NCBI GenBank assembly: GCA_964371405.1 | Contig: CAYJLV010000048.1 | Span: 1 to 29,474, forward strand | Direction: 5' to 3' | DNA: 29,474 nt | From: JAMHWF01 sp964371405 | Lineage (GTDB): Bacteria > Pseudomonadota > Gammaproteobacteria > Burkholderiales > Burkholderiaceae_C | In this document: positions 18,500 through 25,804 of the stretch, in pieces | How positions within the stretch are numbered: position 1 is the first letter of the stretch | Layout of the letters: every line of letters starts with the position of its first letter | Notes under the pieces: model-generated | The model's database searches: none | Told to the model about the DNA's origin: nothing | Seen by the model: only the letters and a program-made list of their open reading frames with translations | Translations under genes and position numbers: made by a program

Positions 18500-18521
18500 C
18501 GCCTCATTCCAGAGAGACACC

Positions 18522-19910
18522 ATGAGAAAGCTCATTGCAACCTTCGCTCTCGGCCTGGCGGCCCTGGGCTTCATGGCGCCGTCGCTTGCCCAGGATGCGG
18601 CGGCGTCGGAACCTGCCGCGGCCGCGGCTTCCGCGGAACCGGCCGCACGGGCCGCGCCCGAGCCGGCTGCCCCGGCGGCCGGGCCGAAGGTCGATTCCGG
18701 CGATACCGCCTGGATGCTGACCTCGACGTTGCTCGTCATCCTGATGGTGATCCCGGGTCTGGCACTGTTCTACGGTGGCCTTGCACGCTCGAAGAACATG
18801 CTGTCGGTGCTGATGCAGGTGTTCGTCGTCTTTTCGCTGATCAGTCTGTTGTGGGCCATCTACGGCTACAGCCTGACCTTTGCCGGCGAAGGCAAGTTCT
18901 TCGGTTCGCTCGACAAGCTGTTCCTCAAGGGCGTGACGCAAGGCACCTTCGGGGCGCTGACGACCATTCCGGAGTACGTGTTCATCGCCTTCCAGGGCAC
19001 GTTCGCAGCGATCACAACGGCGCTGATCGTCGGCTCGTTCGCCGAGCGCATCAAGTTCTCGGCCGTGCTGCTGTTCAGCGCCCTGTGGTTCACCTTCAGC
19101 TACGTGCCGATGGCGCACATGGTGTGGGGCGGCGGTATTCTCGGCGCCGACGGCGCGCTCGATTTCGCGGGCGGTACCGTGGTCCACATCAATGCCGGCA
19201 TCGCCGGTCTGGTGGGAGCCTACGTGCTGGGCAAGCGCGTCGGCTTCGGCAAGGAGGCTCTGAAGCCGCACTCGCTGACGCTGACGATGGTGGGCGCTTC
19301 GCTGCTGTGGGTGGGCTGGTTCGGCTTCAATGCAGGCTCAGCCGGCGCCGCCAACGCCCTGGCGGGCCTGGCCTTTATCAACACGGTGCTGGCCACTGCG
19401 GCGGCTACGCTGTCTTGGGCGGCCGGCGAAGCGCTGACCAAGGGCAAGGCCTCCATGCTCGGCGCGGCCTCCGGCGCGGTGGCCGGCCTGGTGGCGGTGA
19501 CGCCGGCGGCCGGCTTCGTCGGGCCGATGGGTTCGATCGTGCTCGGCCTGCTGGCCGGACTGGTCTGCCTGTGGGGCGTCAACGGCCTGAAGCGCATGCT
19601 CGGCGCCGACGACTCGTTCGACGTGTTCGGCGTGCACGGCGTGGGCGGCATCCTCGGGGCCATACTCACCGGTGTCTTCGCGGCGCAAAGCCTCGGCGGC
19701 ACGGGCGGCGCGACGCCGGAGACCTTCGCCATCGGCGCGCAGGTCTGGATCCAGGTCAAGAGCGTGCTGCTGACCATCGTCTGGTCGGGCGTCGTGGCGT
19801 TCGTCGCCTACAAGGTCTGCGACCTGCTCCTCGGCCTGCGCGTCAGCGAGGAAGACGAGCGCGAAGGCCTGGACATCGCGTCGCACGGCGAGACGGCATA
19901 TCAGAACTGA
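18522..19910 (+). CDS. amtB: Ammonium transporter AmtB
   Basis: 462 residues. A signal peptide (MRKLIATFALGLAALGFMAPSLAQ) is followed by an unusual Ala/Pro/Glu-rich stretch to about residue 58. Eleven or so membrane segments then begin with TAWMLTSTLLVILMVIPGLALFYGGLARSKN, the Amt/Rh signature. The twin histidines of the pore are His222 in GGTVVHINAGIAGL and His372 in FGVHGVGGILGAILTG. The C-terminal cytoplasmic tail (LGLRVSEEDEREGLDIASHGE) is the conserved regulatory tail that GlnK acts on. AmtB forms inner-membrane trimers and takes up ammonium at low external levels. Translation signals are GAGAG at 18510. An intrinsic terminator follows 23 bases after the stop and closes the operon. Confidence 0.95.
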   Translation: MRKLIATFALGLAALGFMAPSLAQDAAASEPAAAAASAEPAARAAPEPAAPAAGPKVDSGDTAWMLTSTLLVILMVIPGLALFYGGLARSKNMLSVLMQVFVVFSLISLLWAIYGYSLTFAGEGKFFGSLDKLFLKGVTQGTFGALTTIPEYVFIAFQGTFAAITTALIVGSFAERIKFSAVLLFSALWFTFSYVPMAHMVWGGGILGADGALDFAGGTVVHINAGIAGLVGAYVLGKRVGFGKEALKPHSLTLTMVGASLLWVGWFGFNAGSAGAANALAGLAFINTVLATAAATLSWAAGEALTKGKASMLGAASGAVAGLVAVTPAAGFVGPMGSIVLGLLAGLVCLWGVNGLKRMLGADDSFDVFGVHGVGGILGAILTGVFAAQSLGGTGGATPETFAIGAQVWIQVKSVLLTIVWSGVVAFVAYKVCDLLLGLRVSEEDEREGLDIASHGETAYQN

Positions 19911-19933
19911 AGCCGCTGCATCGCAGCCTCGGA

Positions 19934-19959
19934 GGGCCGCCGCGAGGCGGCCCTTCTTC
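19934..19959 (+). terminator. intrinsic terminator after amtB
   Basis: GGGCCGCC (19934-19941), loop GCGA, GGCGGCCC (19946-19953), then TTCTTC. Eight perfect GC-rich pairs, a GNRA tetraloop and a pyrimidine tail make this the best rho-independent terminator in the window. Confidence 0.88.
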
Positions 19960-20079
19960 GTGGGCGTGCGCGGTGCGATGATCGGTCGCGTCGGCCGATC
20001 CTCCGAGGGGATGCGGGTCGGCTCGGGAGCGGCCCGGCGCCCGGCCCGCTCGACCGTACCCGTCGGACAAGGGATCGAC

Positions 20080-20481
20080 ATGAGCACCGTTTTCGAGAAG
20101 CTGCTGTCGGGCGATCTGCCCTGCGTCAAGGTCTACGAGGACGACCTCGTCTTCGCCTTCATGGACGCCGGACAGGTCAACGAGGGCCACGTCATCGTCG
20201 CCACGCGCGCACCGCACGAGACGCTGCTCGACTGCAGCGACGACGAGGCGGCGGCGCTGATGCGCGCGGCGCGGCGCATCGCGATCGCGGTGCAGGCGGC
20301 GTTCGCGCCGGCCGGCATCACGATCCTGCAGGCCAACCGGCCGGCGGGCTGGCAGACCGTGCCGCACTTGCACCTGCACGTGCTGCCGCGCCACGACGGC
20401 GACGGCGTCGGCCTGGTCTGGCCGCGCAAGGAGCCGGGGCTCGATCGCCTGCGCGAACTGGCAGCGCGCATCCGCCTGTAG
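20080..20481 (+). CDS. HIT family nucleotide-binding protein
   Basis: 133 residues from the ATG at 20080, with AAGGG upstream; the frame runs further 5' through the terminator region but without a ribosome site. It opens MSTVFEKLLSGDLPCVKVYEDDLVFAFMDAGQVNEGHVIV, the usual HIT fold, and ends in the histidine triad His96-Leu-His98-Leu-His100-Val. HIT hydrolases cut nucleoside phosphoramidates and dinucleotide substrates (Hint or Fhit-like); the bacterial role is mostly housekeeping. The subfamily (Hint or Fhit-like) is not settled here. It stands alone between the amtB terminator and gshA. Confidence 0.9.
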   Translation: MSTVFEKLLSGDLPCVKVYEDDLVFAFMDAGQVNEGHVIVATRAPHETLLDCSDDEAAALMRAARRIAIAVQAAFAPAGITILQANRPAGWQTVPHLHLHVLPRHDGDGVGLVWPRKEPGLDRLRELAARIRL

Positions 20482-20497
20482 TGCTGCGTGCGGCGCC

Positions 20498-20503
20498 TAG
20501 AAT
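20498..20503 (+). promoter_or_regulatory. candidate -10 box for gshA
   Basis: TAGAAT, 36 bases before the gshA start codon; it would give a leader of about 30 bases. No clear -35 box is seen. Confidence 0.4.
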
Positions 20504-20539
20504 CGGCGCTTCGCCCTCAGTCGCTCGCGGCACACCGAC

Positions 20540-21835
20540 ATGGTCCCCCACCTGATCACTGCGCTGACCGGCCCGATCAACGAGCTCGAGCAGCGCGTGC
20601 TCGAATCGCTGCCGGCGATCGAGCGCTGGTTCCGGCTCGAATGGATGGAGCACACGCCGCCGTTCTACACGTCGGTGGACCTGCGCAACGCGGGCTTCAA
20701 GCTCGCGCCGGTCGATACCAACCTGTTCCCGGCCGGCTTCAACAACCTGACCGAGGAAATGTTGCCGCTGGCCGTGCAGGCGGCGATGGCGGCGATCGAG
20801 AAGATCTGCCCCGAGGCCAAGAACCTGCTGCTGGTGCCCGAGCGCCACACGCGCAACACGTTCTACCTGACGAACGTGCGGCGGTTGATGCAGATCTTCC
20901 ACCAGGCCGGCCTGAACGTGCGGCTGGGCACGCTCGACGAGACGATCAAGTCGCCGACCGAGGTCGCGCTGCCCGACGGCAGCAGCCTGACGCTCGAGCC
21001 GCTGGCGCGGCACCGCGGCCGTCTCGGGCTCAAGGACTTCGATCCCTGCACCATCCTGCTCAACAACGACTTGTCGGCCGGCATCCCGAAAGTGCTCGAG
21101 AACCTGCACGAGCAGTACCTGCTGCCGCCGCTGCATGCTGGCTGGGCAGTGCGGCGCAAGACGAACCATTTCCAGGCCTACGAGGAAGTGGCCAAGAAGT
21201 TCGCCAAGCTGCTCGGCATGGACTCGTGGCTGATCAATCCGCTGTTCGCGCGCTGCGGCGAAGTCAACTTCGCCGACGACACCGGGCGCGATTGTCTGAT
21301 GAGCAACGCCGAAGCGCTGCTCGCGAAGGTCCGCCGCAAGTACAAGGAATACGGCATCCAGGAGAAGCCGTTCATCATTGTCAAGGCCGACGCCGGCACC
21401 TACGGCATGGGCATCATGACGGTGCGCGACCCGAAGGATCTCGCCGAACTGAGCAGCCGCACGCGCAACAAGATGAGCGTCATCAAGGAAGGACGCGAAG
21501 TCAGCGAAGTGATCCTGCAGGAAGGCGTGCCGACCTACGAGCGCATCAACGATGCCGTGGCCGAGCCCGTCGTCTACATGATCGACCGCTACGTCGTCGG
21601 CGGCTTCTACCGCGTGCATGCCGAACGCGGCGTCGACGAGAACCTGAACGCCCCCGGGTCGAGCTTCATCCCGCTGGCCTTTGCCGAGTCGAACCAGTTG
21701 CCGCGGCCAGGCGTAAAGCCGGGCGCCAGCGCGCCGAACCGCTTCTACATGTACGGCGTGATCGGCCGGCTGGCCATGCTCGCCGCGAGCTACGAGCTCG
21801 AAGCGACCGACCCCGACGCCGAGGTCTACGACTGA
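20540..21835 (+). CDS. gshA: Glutamate-cysteine ligase, proteobacterial ATP-grasp type
   Basis: 431 residues from the ATG at 20540. The sequence matches the GshA family (Pfam GshA, PF08886) of beta- and some gammaproteobacteria, which is unrelated in sequence to E. coli GshA. Markers include FYTSVDLRNAGFKLAPVDTNLFPAGFNNL near the N-terminus, LLLVPERHTRNTFY, and FIIVKADAGTYGMGIMTVRDPKDL. The last resembles the nucleotide-binding segment of ATP-grasp folds. It makes gamma-glutamylcysteine from glutamate and cysteine, the first step of glutathione synthesis; gshB lies at 24857-25804. Between them are kup and a kinase-fold gene. It is a cytoplasmic enzyme. A 10-bp perfect hairpin lies just after its stop. 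Confidence 0.9.
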   Translation: MVPHLITALTGPINELEQRVLESLPAIERWFRLEWMEHTPPFYTSVDLRNAGFKLAPVDTNLFPAGFNNLTEEMLPLAVQAAMAAIEKICPEAKNLLLVPERHTRNTFYLTNVRRLMQIFHQAGLNVRLGTLDETIKSPTEVALPDGSSLTLEPLARHRGRLGLKDFDPCTILLNNDLSAGIPKVLENLHEQYLLPPLHAGWAVRRKTNHFQAYEEVAKKFAKLLGMDSWLINPLFARCGEVNFADDTGRDCLMSNAEALLAKVRRKYKEYGIQEKPFIIVKADAGTYGMGIMTVRDPKDLAELSSRTRNKMSVIKEGREVSEVILQEGVPTYERINDAVAEPVVYMIDRYVVGGFYRVHAERGVDENLNAPGSSFIPLAFAESNQLPRPGVKPGASAPNRFYMYGVIGRLAMLAASYELEATDPDAEVYD

Positions 21836-21845
21836 CGGTGAGTCG

Positions 21846-21874
21846 GTTGCAGCGCCGCGTTGCTGCGCTGCAAC
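21846..21874 (+). terminator. 10-bp perfect hairpin after gshA, possible terminator
   Basis: GTTGCAGCGC (21846-21855) and GCGCTGCAAC (21865-21874) pair fully around a 9-base loop, starting 10 bases after the gshA stop. No T-run follows, so it could be a weak terminator or a binding site upstream of kup. Confidence 0.45.
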
Positions 21875-21901
21875 ATCCGCGCCGGCGAGCAGTCGGCGGC
21901 G

Positions 21902-21907
21902 CACAAT
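21902..21907 (+). promoter_or_regulatory. candidate -10 box for kup
   Basis: CACAAT, 48 bases before the chosen kup start at 21956. No good -35 box is seen; likeness only. Confidence 0.3.
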
Positions 21908-21955
21908 AGCCGCTTCTCGGAACACGCCGGCCCGGCGCATCGGGTAACCGGTCGC

Positions 21956-23830
21956 ATGAGCCAGGCCCCCTCCCGCTCCAGCCTCGCCGCGCTGACGCTC
22001 GCTGCCGTCGGCATCGTCTATGGCGACATCGGCACCAGCCCGCTGTACGCATTCAAGCAGGTGTTCGCGAGCGACCACGTGCCTTTGAGTGTCGACAACA
22101 TCTACGGCGTGCTGTCGATGATGTTCTGGACGATCACGGTGATCGTCTCGCTGAAGTACGTCGTGCTGATCCTGCGCGCCGACAACAACGGCGAGGGCGG
22201 CCTGATCGCGATGCTGGCGCTGGCGTCGGTGGCGGTGCGCGGCAGGCCGCGGCTGCATGCGTCGCTGATGGTGATCGGCATCTTCGGAACGGCGGTCTTC
22301 TTCGGCGACGGCGTCATCACGCCGGCGATCTCGGTGCTGTCGGCGGTCGAGGGGTTGGAGATCGGCGCGCCGGCGCTGCACCCCTACGTCGTGCCGATCA
22401 CGCTCGTCGTGCTGACGGCGGTGTTCTTCGTGCAGCGCTTCGGTACCGGCAGTGTCGGGCGTTTCTTCGGGCCGGTGATGGTGTTCTGGTTCGCCGTGCT
22501 GGCGCTGCTCGGCGTCGTGCACATCGCCGACAACCCCAGCGTGCTGTGGGCGCTGAACCCTCTGTACGCGCTCGATTTCATCGTCGAGCACCCGGGCATC
22601 GCGTTCGTCGCGCTCGGCTCCGTCGTGTTGTGCGTGACCGGCGCCGAGGCGCTGTACGCCGACCTCGGCCACTTCGGCCGGCCGCCGATCCGGGCGGCGT
22701 GGTTCGTCTGCGTGATGCCGGCGCTGCTGCTCAACTACTTCGGCCAGGGCGCAATGCTGATCGCGCGGCCCGAGGCGGCGCAGAACCCGTTCTACGAGAT
22801 GGCGCCGGAGTGGGCGCTGTATCCGATGATCGGGCTGGCCACGCTGGCGACGGTGATTGCGTCGCAGGCGCTGATCACGGCGGCATTCTCGGTCACCAAG
22901 CAGGCGATCCAGCTCGGCTTCCTGCCGCGACTGCGCGTGCTGCACACCTCGGTGCGCGAGACGGGTCAGGTCTACCTGCCGTTCGTCAACTGGGGCCTGT
23001 ACGTCTGCATCGTCATCGCAGTCGTGACGTTCGGCTCGAGCCAGAATCTCGCCGGCGCCTACGGCATCGCGATCACGATCGACATGCTGATCACGACGAC
23101 GATGACGTTCTTCGTCATCCGCTATGGCTGGAAGTACCCGTGGTGGCTGTGCGTGGCGGCGACCGGCTTCTTCTTCCTGATCGACCTGGCCTTCTTCGCG
23201 GGCAACATCGTCAAGGTGCCCGACGGCGGCTGGTTCCCGATCGTCATCGGCATCGTTGTGTTCACGCTGCTGATGACGTGGAAGCAGGGCCGTCGCCTGA
23301 TGGGCGACGCGCTGCGCGACCAGGCGATCGACCTGCAGAGCTTCCTCGAAGCCGTCTTCGTGAGCCCGCCGACGCGCGTCGAGGGCACGGCAGTGTTCCT
23401 GTCGGCCGAAGCCGGCGTCGCGCCCAATGCGCTGCTGCACAACCTCAAGCACAACAAGGTGCTGCACGAGACCAACCTGTTCGTCACGGTGCAGCACCAC
23501 GAAGTGCCGTGGATCGGTTTCGACAAGCGCTGCCGGATCGATCCGCTCGGCCACGACTGCTGGCAGGTGACGCTGAACTTCGGCTTCAAGAACGACCCTG
23601 ACGTCCCCGAGGCGCTGCAGATGCTGCGCGGGCGCGGTGTGCGCCTCGACGAGATGGAGACGAGCTACTTCCTGTCGCGCGACATCGTGATCCCGAGCAT
23701 CGGCCCCGGGATGGCGCTGTGGCGCGAGAAGCTGTTCGCGAGCATGCACCGTAACGCCGCAGCCGCAGCCGACTTCCTCTACCTGCCGGCCAACCGCGTC
23801 GTCGAGCTGGGCAGTAAGATCGAAATCTGA
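21956..23830 (+). CDS. kup: Kup-family potassium uptake transporter
   Basis: 624 residues from the ATG at 21956, chosen because the next residues lead into the first membrane segment; 32 extra in-frame codons upstream do not resemble the family. The diagnostic motif GIVYGDIGTSPLYAFK is at residues 19-34. About 12 membrane segments follow (for example ISVLSAVEGLEIGAP, GAEALYADLGHFGRPPIRAAWF, LLLNYFGQGAML), then a cytoplasmic C-terminal domain of about 180 residues (GTAVFLSAEAGVAPNALLHNLKHNKVLHE). Kup is a proton-coupled importer of potassium in the inner membrane. It lies between gshA and gshB, but no direct tie to glutathione is shown. The ribosome site is weak. Its stop is followed by a pair of hairpin repeats. 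Confidence 0.94.
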   Translation: MSQAPSRSSLAALTLAAVGIVYGDIGTSPLYAFKQVFASDHVPLSVDNIYGVLSMMFWTITVIVSLKYVVLILRADNNGEGGLIAMLALASVAVRGRPRLHASLMVIGIFGTAVFFGDGVITPAISVLSAVEGLEIGAPALHPYVVPITLVVLTAVFFVQRFGTGSVGRFFGPVMVFWFAVLALLGVVHIADNPSVLWALNPLYALDFIVEHPGIAFVALGSVVLCVTGAEALYADLGHFGRPPIRAAWFVCVMPALLLNYFGQGAMLIARPEAAQNPFYEMAPEWALYPMIGLATLATVIASQALITAAFSVTKQAIQLGFLPRLRVLHTSVRETGQVYLPFVNWGLYVCIVIAVVTFGSSQNLAGAYGIAITIDMLITTTMTFFVIRYGWKYPWWLCVAATGFFFLIDLAFFAGNIVKVPDGGWFPIVIGIVVFTLLMTWKQGRRLMGDALRDQAIDLQSFLEAVFVSPPTRVEGTAVFLSAEAGVAPNALLHNLKHNKVLHETNLFVTVQHHEVPWIGFDKRCRIDPLGHDCWQVTLNFGFKNDPDVPEALQMLRGRGVRLDEMETSYFLSRDIVIPSIGPGMALWREKLFASMHRNAAAAADFLYLPANRVVELGSKIEI

Positions 23831-23876
23831 GGGGATGACGGCACCCCGCTCGCCGGGTACGTCGAGCGACCCGCCG
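23831..23876. repeat. REP-like hairpin repeat, copy 1
   Basis: A 46-base unit starting at the kup stop, repeated with five differences at 23921-23966. It contains CGCTCG (23847-23852) and CGAGCG (23863-23868), which pair with a further two inner pairs and a GGTA loop. Possibly a dispersed repetitive extragenic element. Confidence 0.6.
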
Positions 23877-23885
23877 AGCGGGTCG
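23867..23885 (+). terminator. hairpin after kup, possible terminator
   Basis: CGACCCGC and GCGGGTCG pair around CGA. The 8-bp stem begins inside the first repeat copy. There is no T-run after it, so terminator function is uncertain. Confidence 0.35.
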
Positions 23886-23920
23886 GGCCTGGCTTGGGAG
23901 CGGCCCGGCGCGGCGGCCCG

Positions 23921-23966
23921 GGGGATGACGACACCCCGCTCGCCGGATGCGACGAGCGACCCTCCG
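23921..23966. repeat. REP-like hairpin repeat, copy 2
   Basis: Second 46-base unit, 90 bases after the first and 41/46 identical. CGCTCG (23937-23942) pairs with CGAGCG (23953-23958). The same mismatch position and inner two pairs are kept although loop bases changed (GATG), which hints that the fold rather than the sequence is kept. Confidence 0.6.
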
Positions 23967-23974
23967 CACGAGCC

Positions 23975-24745
23975 CTACAGCAGCGGCACGACGGCGGCCA
24001 CGCCGCGCAGCCGCGCCGCCTCCTTCGGCGCGAGGCGCTGCAGCAGGCGCGAGCGTGCCAGCGCGCCGAGCAGCGGGGCGCCGCGGCGCAGCACGGCGCG
24101 CGCCGCTTCGGGGGCGAACTGCAGGTAGGCCGGCGCGACCTCGGCCGCCGGCGCGGCGTCGCCGAAGCGCGCCACGCTGGTGAAGAACAGCGCCGCGTCG
24201 ATCGCCTGCAGCACGGGCAGCGGAAAGTGCGCGTCGAGCGCGGTCTCGAAGTCGATGCGGGCCAGCGTGCCGTCGTCTTGGCGCAGCAGGTTGCGCAACT
24301 GCGCACCGCCGTGCCACTGGCCGGCAGCGTGGAAGCGACCGAGGTCGGCTGCCGCTTCGCGCAGCCACTGCAGGCGCAGCGGCGGCTGCGGCTCGTCCTG
24401 CACCAGGTGCTCGAGGTTGCGGCCGCAGTCCTCGACGACGAGCAGCTCGCGATCGGCGGCGATCAGTCGCGGCACGCCGCAGCCGGCGCGATGCAACTCG
24501 GCCAGGCGCTGCGCCTCGACGGGCAGCGCAGCGTCGCGGCGCACGGGACGGAACGACGCCTGCGGCGCCAGCCAGCGCCGCAACAGCGGCGCCAGCGCGA
24601 GCAGGGCGCGTTCATGCCAACGTGCGCGCATGCAGCGCTTGGCCCAGGCCGGCCGGCCCTGCCAGACGATGCGCGTCACCGGCGCGCGTCCCGCCAGCAG
24701 GCGGTGCAGCGTCGGCAAGTCGTCGGCGACGAGTGGGGCGGTCAT
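23975..24745 (-). CDS. Kinase-fold protein (BUD32/InaA/LPS-kinase-like), catalytic Asp replaced
   Basis: 256 residues from the ATG at 24743-24745. The N-lobe has WAKRCMRARWHERALL and a likely helix-C glutamate in PVEAQRLAELHRAGCGVPRL; LLVVEDCGRNLEHLV looks like the hinge. The catalytic-loop stretch reads WHGGAQLRNLL: His145, Gly147 and Asn152 align with the H-G-D-x4-N motif of the aminoglycoside/lipopolysaccharide kinase superfamily, but the Asp is a Gly. The metal-binding DFG-like motif is intact as IDFETA (Asp165). This pattern suggests a phosphotransferase-like protein, active by a modified mechanism or inactive. Substrate is unknown; no signal peptide is present. It is divergent from gshB (111 bp) and convergent with kup. 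Confidence 0.7.
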   Translation of the reverse strand: MTAPLVADDLPTLHRLLAGRAPVTRIVWQGRPAWAKRCMRARWHERALLALAPLLRRWLAPQASFRPVRRDAALPVEAQRLAELHRAGCGVPRLIAADRELLVVEDCGRNLEHLVQDEPQPPLRLQWLREAAADLGRFHAAGQWHGGAQLRNLLRQDDGTLARIDFETALDAHFPLPVLQAIDAALFFTSVARFGDAAPAAEVAPAYLQFAPEAARAVLRRGAPLLGALARSRLLQRLAPKEAARLRGVAAVVPLL

Positions 24746-24856
24746 CGGCAGGGCGGCAAAGCCGCGACCTTACCGCAGCGCGGGGCGGCGGCCCGCCGTG
24801 GCGCCGCGCTGTGCAACACTGCCCGCTTCGCGCCGCCCGCGCCCCGACACGCCGCC

Positions 24857-25804
24857 ATGGACCTGCTGTTCGTCGCCGACCCGCTCGATGGGTTCAAGAT
24901 CCACAAGGACTCGACGTTCGCGATGATGCGCGCCGCCGCCGCGCGCGGTGTCGTGCTGCATGCCTGTGAGCCGGCCCAGCTGCACTGGCGTCGCGGCGCC
25001 AACGTGGCGGCGCGCTGCGCGCGCATCGCCTTGACAGGCGACGCCGACGACTGGTACGAGATCGAGGACGAGGCGCAGCGCGACCTCGCCGGCTTCGACG
25101 CCGTGCTGATGCGCAAGGATCCGCCGTTCGACAGCGAGTATTTCTACGCCACGCACCTGCTCGAGCAGGCCGAGCGCGAGGGCGCGCGCGTGTTCAACAA
25201 GCCGCGCGCGCTGCGCGACCACTCCGAGAAGCTGGCGATCCTCGAGTTCCCGCAGTACATCGCGCCGACGCTGGTGACGCGCGACGCACAGGCGGTGCGC
25301 GAGTTCCACGCCGAGCACCACGACGTGATCCTCAAGCCGCTCGACGGCATGGGCGGCGCGGGCATCTTCCGCGTCGGCGCCGACGGGCTCAACCTCGGCA
25401 GCATCGTCGAGACGCTGAACGCCGGCGGCGCGCGCACGCTGATGGTCCAGAAGTACCTGCCCGAGATCGCGCAGGGCGACAAGCGCGTGCTCGTGATCGG
25501 CGGTGTGCCCGTGCCCTACGCGCTGGCGCGCATCCCGCAGGGCAGCGAGATCCGCGGCAACCTGGCGGCCGGCGGCAAGGGCGTTGCGCAGCCGCTGGCG
25601 CCGCGCGACCGCGAGATCGCCGAGGCGCTCGGCCCGCTGCTCGCAGCGCGTGGCCTGCTGCTGGTCGGGCTCGACGTGATCGGCGACTGCCTGACCGAGA
25701 TCAACGTCACCAGTCCGACCTGTTTCCAGGAGATCACGCAGCAGACCGGCTTCGGCGTCGCGCAGCGCTGGCTCGACGCGCTCGAGGAAGCGCTGGCGCG
25801 ATGA
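24857..25804 (+). CDS. gshB: Glutathione synthetase
   Basis: 315 residues from the ATG at 24857. It has MDLLFVADPLDGFKIHKDSTFAMM, VLMRKDPPFDSEYFYATHLLEQAE, VFNKPRALRDHSEKLAIL, VILKPLDGMGGAGIFRV (the glycine-rich ATP-grasp loop) and VGLDVIGDCLTEINVTSPTCFQEI. These are the standard blocks of prokaryotic GshB and the length is normal. It ligates glycine to gamma-glutamylcysteine to give glutathione. The start codon of the following S9 peptidase overlaps its stop (ATGA at 25801-25804), so the two are co-translated. The gene is divergent from the kinase-fold gene. Its partner gshA lies 3 kb upstream on the same strand. Confidence 0.95.
   Translation: MDLLFVADPLDGFKIHKDSTFAMMRAAAARGVVLHACEPAQLHWRRGANVAARCARIALTGDADDWYEIEDEAQRDLAGFDAVLMRKDPPFDSEYFYATHLLEQAEREGARVFNKPRALRDHSEKLAILEFPQYIAPTLVTRDAQAVREFHAEHHDVILKPLDGMGGAGIFRVGADGLNLGSIVETLNAGGARTLMVQKYLPEIAQGDKRVLVIGGVPVPYALARIPQGSEIRGNLAAGGKGVAQPLAPRDREIAEALGPLLAARGLLLVGLDVIGDCLTEINVTSPTCFQEITQQTGFGVAQRWLDALEEALAR

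Noticed and set aside
20318..23749. 1143-residue open frame on the minus strand across gshA and kup
   Set aside because: It is the mirror of two well-supported genes. Its product is rich in Arg, His, Asp and Gln, typical of antisense frames in GC-rich DNA, with no recognisable domain.
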